Shown here: positions 46,331-58,720 of the stretch, one piece after another
How the letters are laid out: each line of letters begins with the position of its first letter
Position numbering within the stretch: the first letter of the stretch is position 1
Source: Atopsyche davidsoni
Lineage: Eukaryota; Arthropoda; Insecta; Trichoptera; Hydrobiosidae
Length of the DNA: 64,000 nucleotides
Direction of reading: 5' to 3'
NCBI GenBank assembly: GCA_022113835.1
Contig: JAILWY010000006.1
Location: 9,346,501-9,410,500 of the forward strand
The notes under the pieces: generated by a model
What the model saw: the letters and a program-made list of their open reading frames with translations, nothing else
The model's database searches: none
Told to the model about the DNA's origin: nothing
Program-made: the position numbers and the translations under genes

Positions 46331-49300
46331 ATATCATTAAATCATAGAATATTTGGAAGATTTTCTCATTTAATAATATTTATATCGATTACCTATATTA
46401 ATAATGTTTCATTTAAATAATGAATTATTTTAAAGATATTTTAAGTGTTTTTAATTAGCCCGAGCCCAAATTGAAGCGATCAATCGAAAAAAAGTAATTT
46501 GCATAAATTCTCACCTTCGTACATCTTCATCTTGGGTTTTTTGTTTTGATTGAGCTCTCTGCCCGGTCATTAATTTTTCCATAGGTTATTTTTAGAAAGG
46601 TGTTAATAGCCGAGAAATATGGTTAATCGAAGGAAGCAATTAATCTACGAAATAAAAATTTTAATATCACGTGGTTTTATCTAAAACACTGTTGGTATCT
46701 GATTTAGATTTATTTGACGCAGACGTGAGATTGAATTGAAATGTTTGAATTTTTAATTTATGAACAGTTAACCTTTTGGAAAAGGCTTTATTAATAGTTT
46801 GGTTTGGATTTAAGTATTATGGCCGGTATTTCATACACCTTCTGTGTTAATGTAATACAGTTCTCTTGGGTGTTGAACCACGATGATTTGTGGTTATTTA
46901 ACTGTCGTTTTGGCTCCGACGAGACATTAAAAATAATTTTCGATATATTTAATAATAATAAAGGTCACGCCAGAAAAGGCAACAATATTGAACTATGTTG
47001 TTGATAGGAATCAACGATCATGTACAAGACTATTACTATATGTATTCAAGCAGTGGGAAGAGCTGCCTAACGTTTTTATTGATTTTCTATATAAATGATG
47101 TATTTTTTTCTTTATTTTTTTCGTTTGGATCAAAGCACAGCTTTTTGGTATTTTTTGTATCTTACCTTATATTGGAAGTAAAAATATAAAATAAATACTT
47201 TAATTATTATCATTGAATAACATCATATTGTAATTTTATCAAATTCGTGAAGAATTTGGGTTCGGATAATCGAAAAAGTATATCGTAATTTCATGGTTCG
47301 TTTGGCTGCCCACTCACACTAAAGTGAGCAAGCTAGTGTTTTTCTTATATACAAGTATAAAATAAAATAAAAATGGTGGCTATAATTATTTATTCGATTC
47401 ACACACTAAAAAAAATAAGTGCGTATTACATTAAGGTAAATTGACGGTGAAAGGCCCGAGAATTTTAAGAATGACGCAATCTTTCGATCGGAGCGTGAAA
47501 ATTCAATAATCGTCTCAAATTAGTCGCACCAATTTTCCGTCTTAATTTACAAGGTGTGCTATTCATCACTTGAGATGAGGTCATTTATATAATCCCTCAA
47601 ACTCGTTCAGTATTGGACGGTTATATTGTAGCTCGAATTTCATTGAGATCGTAATGTATTTGACTTAATTAAACTGTATAAACGAATGCTTCAAAATAGT
47701 TACATGAACGATAAACATTCACATGTATGTGCAAAATACAATAAAAGCTTTAAGTATATTTTAAAAATGTATATTAGAGCAATTTGTAGCATCCAATGAG
47801 AGATGTTTTGTGGATTCTTTTACACAATACTCATACTATTTCCGCAATCAGATCTAAAAGGGGCTGCAAGTGCGACCTTTGATACTATCTGAAGGAATGA
47901 GATCACAAGCTTGCTCGATAAATCGAGATTTTTAATTAGACGCTTCATAGACTTTTATCTACAACAAAGGCTACAAAGACTTAGAACACAAAGCATTTTC
48001 CGGTAATGGCGTTTGAAGGATTATTTTTTTAATATAAACTTTACACAAAATAGCATATTTACTTTGTTTGAAAAACTACATCAGTCGCTTGGTTATCAAT
48101 CGTGATATGAATCAATTTATTTTGCGAAGTTTTTTGACATTTTTATTATGAATATATTTAATTGAATAAAACAAACAAAGCCTTACTTGTATATGTTTTA
48201 ATGGTATAAACAAAAATAGTTTTTTAATATTTAAGTCCTGAAAAAAAGATAACGTTTTTGATATGTTATTTTATGATTTTTTAGTACCACACTGATTACT
48301 GTATGCCTTCTTTATTCACACCAAAACCAAATGGTATTTAGCTAAATAAAATTTCAAATCGGTTGCAAGTTTGGTTGCTGCGTGTGCAGCCGGTTTAAGT
48401 CATGTTTTCTTTTTAGAATCGACATGATTAGGTACTAATATAAACTTATGACGGATAATATAACAAGGCCATAATTAATGTCAACTTGTCATCGTCGCAC
48501 AGGGAGAGCTCAGTTCGCACAAGCCAGCACGCAATTAAAACCAACATGAAGCTCTCTCCGGTTCGCAGATTCTTTCAACCCGGGACTACTGTAAAGTTCC
48601 GTTTCGTAAACACGATGATGCCATTAGTTTAGTTTTATTATAACAATAAACACAAAGACACTAACAAATTTTAATGTATTTTTGTGTGATTACTTAACAA
48701 ACAAAAAAAATCAAACATAACAACATGATCATAAAAAAAAAATACTCTAAAATAAACCAAATCTTTTAAGCTTTACCTCATAAAACACGTATGATTTATG
48801 CTTAGTTTTTATGCTTTGGAAAGTGTCAATATTTGTGTTTATGTATTTTTTAATATTAACTGGACTTTTCTATGCTTATTTTTGCTTTATAAATAGTTTG
48901 AATGACGCATTGTTAGGCTGAAAATTTTCGATATAATTCTTTGGGTGTTAAATAAAAAGTCACCAACGAATACAGATAAACTCATTAGAGTTGACAACAC
49001 AAAATTATAGCTAAAATATTTTTTAGATTAGTTATCATCTTCAAGTCGAATTATAAATTTTAGTTTACACAATAAATAAGTATTTAAATGTATTCAGCAT
49101 CACTGAGAAAACATTAAAAACGGTAAAAATACTGTAACAACGCATCGGTTAATCAGTATATCCGATCACATCAAAACGTTTTAGAATTAATAATTATTTT
49201 AATATACATTCGTATTCATTCTGTTAGATGTAAGTATACGTATAGCATTTTAATCAAAACAAAAAATGAGACGAGAGTGAGAATGAGTCCATGTCTGCTA

Positions 49301-51727
49301 TTCAAAGATACAATTTTTAAGCTAAAATCATGTGAATATTTCATATCGGCGAAGCTTGAAAGAAGAGTTGTTCTCCTCAGTTAATATTATTATTTTGACA
49401 TTTTATTATCATTATCTCGTTTGAAATATTAGAATCGCTATTTTACTATGATTTAAATCTTGGTCTGAAAAACCCAATCCCTCAAGTTGAGGGTTAAAAA
49501 CGACACATGTGAAGATCCAATTTGCTCTCGACTGTAAATCACTCGACTGAGAGGCAGGGTGGTCCATCCAATATGCACATGCTCGGTTTTTGCATCATAA
49601 AAGATAGTATGTACATATTTTTTGGTATCACCTGTATACAATCGGAGCAGTGTCAGAAATTTCGGCTAGCTATTAAAATTGTGAAAACAGTAACACCAAA
49701 TCACAAGAAGATAATGCATGAATTGTCTCTCTTGAAGATGACTTCGCTGGCGGAGACGAAGCGTTCGATATATTATAAATAAACTTAACTTTGACTTAAA
49801 ATATAAATCATCTAACGATGTTTTGCCGTATTGTATTGTTATCAATTGCGTTAAAATGATAGTTTATATAAGACAAAAAATTCCTCAGAAACATGTATAA
49901 TAAAAATAATAAATTTGTAAATAAGAGTGGTTGTTTATACTAGTTTATAATAATTGTACAAATAAAAAAGAAAACATTTTAAAGGGTTATAAATTAATCT
50001 TTTTGAGGGACAAGGCATTTGATTCGTGAAGATCCATTATTATAATGATAAAAGTAACTTTGTATTTTTGTCTTCACATTGAGTTTATTTTAATTATTTG
50101 AATTACTATGCTTATAAATTATTTCATATACTGGTTATAAATTATTTCATATACTGGTTATAAATTATTTCATATTAATTATTTCATAAGAGTATTTCTG
50201 CCCCTTTAAAATAATTCAATTGAAATTTCTTTAAAAACCATACCGAAAACCGCAATGAATGCACCGGTTTAACGAACTGCATTGCTTTGACGGGGGATCC
50301 TTTGCGGTGACCCTCGGCCACGACCCACCGTTTGGGCGCCTGTTGTCCAGCCGACTCGTGATCCTTCCTCCATAAATCACGAGTGCATAAAAGCCGTTGA
50401 CCGCACGGAAGAGTATGGAATTAAATATTCCGGGAGTTCCTGTGACTCTCCGGTTTTTAGGGATCGTAAAATACACATTATTATGAAATTAATCTTACCG
50501 TGGGAATATATTCCAATTTTTATGAAAAAAATTGACATGCTCCATAAGAGCACCCAAAATAGTCTTATCACAATAAAAATATATAAATTTTATTTATACT
50601 AACTTTACCTTTTTTTAAATACTCTCGGCCACGAAAGTAGTTTAAAAACCTTAAAAATAAATTCTGGATTTTTGTAAGTACAAGTACATACAAGATGAGA
50701 TGATTTGTGATTTTATCATTTAATATGTCGTTTCATTTCCGATTCTAGAGTGTATTAGTATAATTTTTTTAAATAAAATATTACATCATAGTTAAACCGC
50801 TGTAAATAAGAAATACGCTATGTTTAGACAAAACCTGTCTTCTGATATCGACGTCCATTATTAACTACCTGCAAGGAACAATCAGTATGAATTATGGGTG
50901 TTCAGGATGAACTAATTATATCTTATTGTGTGTTCTAAGTCGTCCATTATCCATTTATGAAGGTTGAACGAGGGTTGTTTTTAAAAGAAACTTTGAGACA
51001 ATTTGTAGTATATATTCTTATTGAAATACAAAGGCGTTCCAAAGCCATGGTGTGATTAAAAATAAAATACTTTTCAAGTATATTTTTGTTTCGAATATTC
51101 GTCTGTATTATTTATGTCAAATTAACGATAACTCATAATTCATGATCTTATTTTAATTCGTAGCTTAGGTACATTCTTTCATATGCCAGGTAACAATTAA
51201 ACTTACATTTGTACCTGCCTTAATTGCAGCGTAAATTAATGATAACTCTTCAATATCATCATTAAGTCAATTATGCCACGAAGCAACCGCCGCTTGAGTC
51301 GCAGTCAAACTGAAACGATCCAAAAACATTTAACCTTTATTTCCCGAGGCGTTTGGTAGCGAATCATTAGAAGTTCGTAGTAATACATAAATCTTGACTA
51401 TGATATGGAGACACGATCTGCAATTACACAGCGCATATTTCAGTGCTACTGATTTATCGTTCGGCTTAATTGATTCTGGGGCGTGGTACGGAGAGAATGC
51501 TTCAACGGAAATGCTTCACAATGCAGTTCTGCTTTATAATTATTTTGAGAACACGTGCGAATATTTACTCATTTAACAACCATGCTTTTAGAGTTGATCG
51601 AGTCAGCGTGCCTTGAAGTTTTAATAAAAAATGCGTTGTTAAAAAATGACAGCGGATATAAAAATAATAACAAGTGCAGTATTACGAGTATATACCAGAA
51701 ATGCTTAATCCTTCAGCTCAGATACTT
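46331..51727. other. mostly AT-rich non-coding DNA
   Basis: No gene recognised. GC-richer islands lie at 48480-48630 (with a 28-codon frame from 48546, MKLSPVRRFFQPGTT) and 50220-50470; both look like possible conserved regulatory elements. A retroposon-like 3' tail of TAAATAAACTTAACTTTGAC type lies at about 49770-49800. The 23-bp tandem repeat at 50114 is listed separately. Confidence 0.45.
50114..50176 (+). repeat. 23-bp tandem repeat, 2.7 units
   Basis: Unit ATAAATTATTTCATATACTG followed by GTT, starting at 50114, 50137 and 50160; the first two copies are identical and the third breaks off after CATAT. Confidence 0.95.
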
Positions 51728-51857
51728 TGCACGTATTTACGTAAGTCAAGCTATCCCAACATGCTTTTGGATAATTGCAAATCGGTTGCATGTGAAGCTG
51801 GCTTGGCCACCTTTGCACGCTAGGTTTATTTTGAGTTTGTACGAAAACAGTGCTTTC

Positions 51858-52797
51858 GTAGATTGTAGCAATAACCAGTAGTTTTTGTGAGATTTCGCCG
51901 ATATTCACTGGAACAGTAATACCCCGCTTTACGCGAGGGATACGTTCTGGAAAAAAATGCGTTAAGTGAAATTCGCGTATATCGGGGATTACGATTAAGG
52001 CAGTTGCTTCCAGCCTTGTAATTGCCTCTGGTGTCCAACCGGACACCAGAGGCAGTCCATTACCTGGCGAAATCGTGTCATTTGATTAATTTAATTGTTA
52101 CTTTATTTTTCTATGTCGAAAGTTGATTTTTTTTATAGAGTATTGAAAAAACTATAAATTATATTTACCTATTTTTTATTATTTAATTAACGTCCATATT
52201 TAGGGTAAAATAAAATCATGAAGATGTTGAAAAATTGGATAAAATTACGACTTTTCAAAACCAAAGTTTGTTAAAGATTTTTTTTTTAATTTTTAAAATA
52301 ATATATCGCACAGAGTTTATATTAAATCTTTTAATACCAATTAAAAAAAAAGACTTTTAGATGTTTAGGCCTCTTGGAAAAGGGACATGACGACTCTCCA
52401 AATTCCTACACTTTAAAAACACATATTTATCATATTAATAGTAAATTTATAAGAAATTAAAAAATATTCTGTTCGGAAGAAGGGATGTATCAAACTTTTT
52501 GCATATAAATTTTTTTGATTGGTGCAGTCGATTTTTCGCAAAACGGACTAGAAAATTATTAAAAAAAACTCGACTATGGGATCTAGACCCTTAAGAGAAG
52601 TCAATGACTACATTATGTTCATACACATTCTTACAATAAGAAATTCGCGTAATGCGAGGCGTTTTAACGCGAAATTTGAAATTCGCGTTATTGTGAAACC
52701 GCGCATAACAGGGTCGCGTAAAGCGGGGTATCACTGTATATGACCACACCATTATTCAATTTGTTGAACGATAGGGCAATTTGTTGATACGTGTTAA
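51858..52797 (+). mobile_element. second copy of the 36.7-kb MITE, split by an insertion
   Basis: 51858-51913 matches the left half of the 36734-36862 MITE (CCAGTAGTTTTTGTGAGATT, then TCGCNGATATTCACTGG). 52737-52797 matches the right half (CACACCATTRTTCAATTTGT, then AATTTGTTGATACGTGT). The two halves join in the intact copy at CACTGG-TATTTGG, exactly where the pogo-like element lies here. Confidence 0.8.
51914..52736. mobile_element. pogo/Tigger-like non-autonomous element
   Basis: An 823-bp element whose ends are inverted: CAGTAATACCCCGCTTTACG at the left; at the right, reading inward, CAGTGATACCCCGCTTTACG, both then CG. CAGT termini and a TA target are typical of pogo/Tigger elements. TA follows the right end, and the left flank has AA where the intact site has TA, consistent with a TA duplication with one mutation. 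Subterminal GCGTTAAGTGAAATTCGCG-like motifs occur at both sides. The interior is AT-rich with no transposase frame, so it depends on a partner. Confidence 0.75.
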
Positions 52798-52872
52798 GAA
52801 GCGTTACTATATTTACATAAGTCAAACCAAGTGGGACGCTATTGGTTAATTGCAAATCGGTTGCGAGTTGCA

Positions 52873-55800
52873 TGGCCGGCTGAAAGATTTCGGGTTCCAC
52901 TTTATACAGCGTGTATTATTTACCATAAGAGCCATGGCACCGAATGGACTTAATTTATTTTTGACTGCCGTAACGGCAGGGGCGGCGCCCACCCACGGCC
53001 CGTAATTAGCGGGCATTTCCAATTTGCGAGAGCAATATTGTTTTAATTTCACCCTGCTCCTGAATGCACTGCATTGTTTAATGCGTATTTAGTGCCCGCA
53101 CTGCTTTTTTAAAACCTTTTTTTATTTTAAAATTTAATTTTAAATTATCATTATTAGCGAATCACTTAAATATACAGATTTGAGAATAATGTGTGGTTTT
53201 TATTTTTTAGACGTGTAAGTACGAGTATGTTTCCATCACAGTAATACCCCATATTTAAAAAAAATCACAGTTATGATTTAATAATAGTCCTTTTAAGGCA
53301 CTTAAATTAGGAAAATTTATCACCTATTTTTTAAAAACCTTTAGATGAAAGTTAATATTTTAATATTGTTATATGTACATATATGATATACGATAAAGCG
53401 TTGATAAATCTACTTCTTCGAAATTGTTTCTAAAAATAAAATACACCTACAAGAATTTATACAAGTCAAAAAGTTTGAATTAAAACAATTATAATTAGTG
53501 ATTAAATCGAAATCAAATTATTATGTTTAATTAAATATATAATAAAGTGCCAATCTACAGTCTGTTTACTCTGAGACGGTGGCGTTTTTAAAAATTCTGC
53601 GCGGTATTTATTGCGGATCTGCATATAAATTTTCACTCAAGAGACTGGTCATTACTTTTAATATACATTGATTAAACAAACTTTAAAAAAATGTTTTACC
53701 GATTGCCGAGTTAATTATTACTGGAACACGCCTTTGAGGCGCCGACGCTTTTATCTCCATATTGGATTTGCCCAATTTAACGTCTAAATTTGATAGGAAC
53801 AGCTGTTTTTTTTTATGATAACCGCTATTTGAGTCGCAAAAATATATTATATATTAATGTCGTTGAAGTGTTGTTTTATATTTGTTTAATACACCAAACA
53901 TTTATTTAAATATAAGCTGACATAAATATATATTTTATAGTCAGTCACTACGCTTAAATGCGTTTGCAATGCGGATGACCTTCGTGGCATAAAACAGTCC
54001 ATAATTCTCAGTTGATCAAACATTTTCACACCATGTTTTAATATCATAAATAAATATATGTCGCATATAACAGCCTTTTAATTTAGAAACCTGTAAATTA
54101 AAAAAAATATTTGCTCTGCCTAATTATTCGTGCTTTATGAAGTTTACTTTCGTCACCATGAATACTCGATAATCATTATTACGAAGGACGTAACAAAAAT
54201 TCACCTGAAATTTATAAGTAAACGACGTAGGTTTTTCATTAGAATAGGTATTCAGTAACCCTTTTAAAATATTAAGACTAGAAAAAATACATAAATCATA
54301 TTTTTTTATTATTTCCTGTTAAAAATAACTCAACATATTTTTAGCAGTCTGCAATTTTATCGATCGTTTTAATTATTATCTGCATGAAGACATGCTTTCT
54401 CCTTTTAAATATATTTTCATAAAAAAATATATTCACCATCTCTCTATATACAGTATGATTCAAAATGCGTTTCAGACCTTTTTTTCAGATTAAAAATATT
54501 TGTTTTTATTTTTAGAAAGTTAGCTGATTCCCAAAACCAAAAAAAGGTTTTAACTATTTTATTTTTAATATATTAAAATAAAGATAAGGTTAAAAGCCAG
54601 TAGCAAATTTGTAATCACTTAGTAGATTTTTTTTGACAGAGAGTACTCTGTGGTATTTCATTATAATATTTTCAGTGAAAGAATATTTTTTGTTTCCAGT
54701 CGTGACTAGTTTTTTTTCATTTGCTCAATTGTAGATAGTTTGCGAAACATCACTCGGCCTATGCCAACTTAGCTTGGAACAACAATAAAAATATTTTTTT
54801 AATGATAAAATATATTAATCACCTTGTACATATAATTTTTGCTGGAGGGAGTTTTACAACACACTGGGGTCATTTTAATCATGTTTTTTTTACGGTAGGG
54901 TCAAACGAGATGTTCATTATGTCGTTTGTAAAGATATGCGTACAGGCTGCAACGTAATGGGCCATATCAATGTTAGCTTTATTTTTAAGTTGTCAAAGCT
55001 GATTGCTCGGGCGAGGGTAAACACAGTCCTTTTTATTTTTGTAGCTAATTAACATTTCTATGGCATTTCCAAAACAAAAATGGCATTATTAATTACGTCT
55101 TCATTCAAATTCTTTAAAAATAGACTATTTGTGCTGTTCTATAATAAATTGGTCTTAATCTGTCTAATTAAATAAAATTTTATAAATATATCGGAAGAAG
55201 TCTTAAGGGCTTTTAAAGTACATTTTATGTGAAGTAGTCTATTAACGTATGAATAAACGATTTATTTGCCTTTTTTAAATAAAAATCGTGCTGTTTACAG
55301 TATTTCAGGGGGATAATATTTTGGAGGGTAGAGCAGAAGTAACGTGCATTTATTTATTTGTAATTGCGGTTTTATCAGATTGATATATGAGGTATAAAAA
55401 TTATTGTTGTTTATGAGAAAATCAAACTCGAGATCCCGTGTACGGCAAGTAAACGGTTTTAAAATGTTAAAGAAGTCTAACGAAGAGTGAAATTATTTTA
55501 TTATTATATCTTGCGTATAATTTTCAACAGACTTTTTTAATACGCCATACCGAATTAACAAATTTAAATACCCTAGTGGCTATTCGTAGTCTCTTAGTAA
55601 GTTAGTAATTCGTAGTTGTTGTTGCTTATGATTGCTTTTGCACATAAATTGAAATCTGTCTATCTGAAATATTATACATATTTAACATAGCATAGCCGCA
55701 TGTATCGAGCAACTTCTTCGTTAAAAGTATAAAGTTTTCTCTGCAGGGTGGATATGGGTCCGACACATGCTTCTGGCAAGTGATCCTTCAGGGCGAAAAA

Positions 55801-56651
55801 AGCGAGAGCCTTGGGGGTAGTTCTCGGATAATCTTATCTATTTACGAGATAGTTTCGATTTTATATGACGGTATAAGCACGTGGATACACTGTGTATGGG
55901 GATGATTTATTATCTTTATCTCGTTTATAGCCGGGGGTTGTTCTTTTCTCACCCCTTATCTGAAGCCATAGTTACGACTCTCCGTAAACTGTATTCCAGC
56001 ATGCTGCCAAAAAGGGGGCGCCGCGTATTTATCTTGCAGATGCGATATCGTGATACGAATACATTTATATCGGCAGGAGAAATATCGAAAACAGATACTT
56101 ACAGACCACTTAGTTACATCAATTTGTGGCTTTAACTTCGATTAATGAATGCAATAACCTCGCTAAGTGATGCTGTTATTTTCATGAAGTACGTTCTACC
56201 TATATTGTATTCATTATACTTTGCAAACTGGATTTTGGAAGCAGATTACAACCAACTACATATACTTTACCTCACACTTACCGCATCTTCTCTAAAATAT
56301 TAACGATACCAATAAACTATTCGTAATAGATATAATCATTAAAAAAATGCATTGGAATTTTAATTCCAGTTCATTTTAAACAATGATCCTATTGATCAAA
56401 TGTTTCCGATGTTTAGATAAGCACAGAAGTGAAAAATCGAATAAAACGAAACACTCTATTATTCATTGTTCTGAAAAAGGCTTCGACGTTTTTTTGATAT
56501 TTATTTTTGGTTGTCGTGTATATTGGGGGCCAGTAGCGTGCACAAGCTTAATATATCTTAAAAATACCTTGAATCTGCATATGAAATTAATTAACATCGG
56601 CAATAGAGAAACTAAAGTTTGCTCTATATTTTGAAGATATTTGTTTAAACA
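52873..56651. other. non-coding DNA with GC-richer islands
   Basis: No gene recognised. The island at 52950-53060 includes CTGCCGTAACGGCAG (52965-52979, 7-bp arms). Others lie at 53570-53780 and 55740-56080, the last with an 84-codon frame lacking any signature. The rest is AT-rich. Confidence 0.45.
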
Positions 56652-56712
56652 GCATCGTGGTTAAATGGTAAACTGCTTGCCGGTCATGGGGTTTCGAGTA
56701 CTTATTTGATCG
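56652..56712 (+). repeat. tRNA-Gly-like SINE head, degenerate
   Basis: GCATCGTGGTTAAATGGTAA resembles the 5' half of tRNA-Gly (A-box), followed by CTGCTTGCC and a weak B-box GGTTTCGAGTAC. The stem pairing is not tRNA-like, so this is probably a SINE remnant. It resembles 62137-62205 at the CATCGTGGT start. Confidence 0.45.
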
Positions 56713-58681
56713 CAGATATTTATAATACTTTTATATAAATATACATAAAAAACATTTAGAGTGATTTTTGTGAAACAAGTGTGTTTTTGAATTTTGCTTG
56801 AAGTTTGATTCTTAATGCTTCAAACACTTCTGTTAATTAAAACACTGCTTTATCACTTGAATTCCTTTGCTTACGGCATCCAAGGATGGCTCAAATTTAG
56901 CTCAGGTTCTTCCTGGTATATCACAAGCAAAATTAAATATATTTACAGCCTGCCGTTTTTATTATTAAAAAATAAATAAAATCGGCTTCAACATAGCTTC
57001 CACACTAACTAATATAATTGAATTATCAATTTTAATACCTAAGAGTATATTCCAGGTGATATATACACGTGATTAAAAAGATTAATAAAGTTTTAAAAAT
57101 ATGAGTACATCATGAGATTAACGTTTTTTTTTTCTTCATAATTTATCATATTTAAAAATTTACTTCGTTCTCCCCGATAAAATATTTTTCTTTAAAACTT
57201 TCGATGCTGTAACTTTCTGATGTCCATCGGCGCGACGCTGCTTTAAGTTTGTGTACAGAAAAGAGGCTTTTATCAAGAGAGCTGATCGCCTGCCTCGAAT
57301 GATGTTCCGTCATCAGGTCTGAAAGGAGCTCGTATCTGCCCAGTCTGCACTATCCACTTTCGACTATCGCCTATCGTCATCGCGGTTTTGTTTACGGTGA
57401 TGTCATCGAGGGCACAGGTCATTCATGACCTCTGCTAAGCTATCGCTCCGACCATTGCTACGATGAATCTGTTTACAGTGTATTTTTCTTATGAAATACG
57501 TCATTGAATGTGATATGATGTATTTTTCCTATTCTAATACAACTATGACAGTTTTACTTCAACAGCTAACATGGCTAGCCATGTGGCTAAGACATCACAT
57601 TATCGCATCTTCTGGGTGTGCTTCGTATATTGGTTGGTTCTATTATAAAAAAAATTGTGGGCAACAATTTCTCTGTTTTATAAAAATACATACAACAATT
57701 TTTGCACAAATAATTAAAAATAGCAAATTTTTCATAGCAAAACATATTTTAGAAATAATCAATGCGATTATAACAATGGCATCTTTTAAACAATGTTTAT
57801 GATAAATATATTAAAGTTTTATTAGCTGACTGGATTACAACTTATTTACTCTGCAGCCCGAAAAACAAATTGAGATTCGCCATATAGTATAAAATTTGAA
57901 GATCAGTAAATTTATATTTGGATAGAAGGAAAATTGTACAAAAAATAATGAACAGTAATTTTATATGATTTTTATTTGATATATATCGAGAAACCCGCAT
58001 TATTACCAAATATAATTTTATGGTGTGAAAAATATTTTGGTAATCGATTCACACATAATATACGAAGATAATAAAACATTAGTTTTAGATTTTTTGTATA
58101 GCTACAGTAATCAAATTGGATACGGCGCTAGGCTGAAATTGTGTTTGAAAAAAAAATTAAGATATTTCTTGTTGTTTAGTTTGTGCATATTGGATAGACT
58201 TTAATGTTTCAATACAATTAATCAGTTATAGAGTGAGTCATACCTATGTATAGTATAATGATTTTTATTTAACTCAGTCATGCATTGCTTGTTTTTTAAA
58301 AGCATTATTGCCAGCTTGTTATAAACGAAACGTGACGTCGTAAAACGTGTGTGATGTGATGATGGCGAACTATAGTTAATGTCGATTTGCAACCGAACAA
58401 TGATCATTGTTTAACTTTTACTTGCATTTAATTGTTACTGGTAGCACGTTTACTTGCAAGGTCAAGTGATTGACTACTTGATTATTTGAAAAGTATGACC
58501 TGTGACCTATGAGTATTGTTGTAACTCTGGTTTAGTTGGGATTGAATTATATTATGTTACCAATTCATTACCTGTCTTATGAACCGAACGCGCAGCCTTC
58601 AAGGACTGTAGAAACATTTTTTTAATATGGAAAAAAAATATTCAATACAATACATGTGAAATGATTTTTTTCAAAAGTATG
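56713..58681. other. non-coding DNA with GC-richer island at 57230-57480
   Basis: The island stands out from AT-rich flanks and contains the AGGTCA pair listed separately and a GTGATGTCATCGAGG segment. It looks regulatory. A 103-codon frame at 57491-57802 has no signature. GGTAATCGATTCACACA at 58039-58055 matches the foldback at 26132. Confidence 0.45.
57416..57431. promoter_or_regulatory. inverted AGGTCA pair, 4-nt spacer
   Basis: AGGTCA-TTCA-TGACCT, two perfect nuclear-receptor half-sites in inverted orientation, with 7 of 8 positions of each half of the 16-mer complementary. The usual ecdysone-type element has a 1-nt spacer, so use by that receptor is uncertain. Confidence 0.35.
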
Positions 58682-58686
58682 TATAT

Positions 58687-58719
<33 letters not shown>

Positions 58720-58720
58720 A
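58682..58720. repeat. compound (TA)n(TG)n microsatellite
   Basis: About ten TA units followed by seven TG units. A similar short tract (TGTGTGTGCGTATATATAT) lies near 60007. Confidence 0.95.

Larger units (their letters stand above)
51728..52872 (+). repeat. direct repeats flanking the nested transposon
   Basis: 51728-51800 and 52800-52872 share TTTACRTAAGTCAA, a TTTTGG/ATTGG step, TAATTGCAAATCGGTTGC and a GGCTGGC/GGCCGGC-like end. The GCAAATCGGTT motif recurs at about 36938 and, less exactly, 48355. Confidence 0.7.

Noticed and set aside
48546..48632. 28-codon frame MKLSPVRRFFQPGTT...
   Set aside because: Too short, with no signal-peptide, homology or transcript context; left as part of a GC-rich island.
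51705..52046. 113-codon minus-strand frame, and its overlap at 51826-52038
   Set aside because: It spans the boundary of the nested pogo-like element and the older MITE, so it cannot be an ancestral gene.
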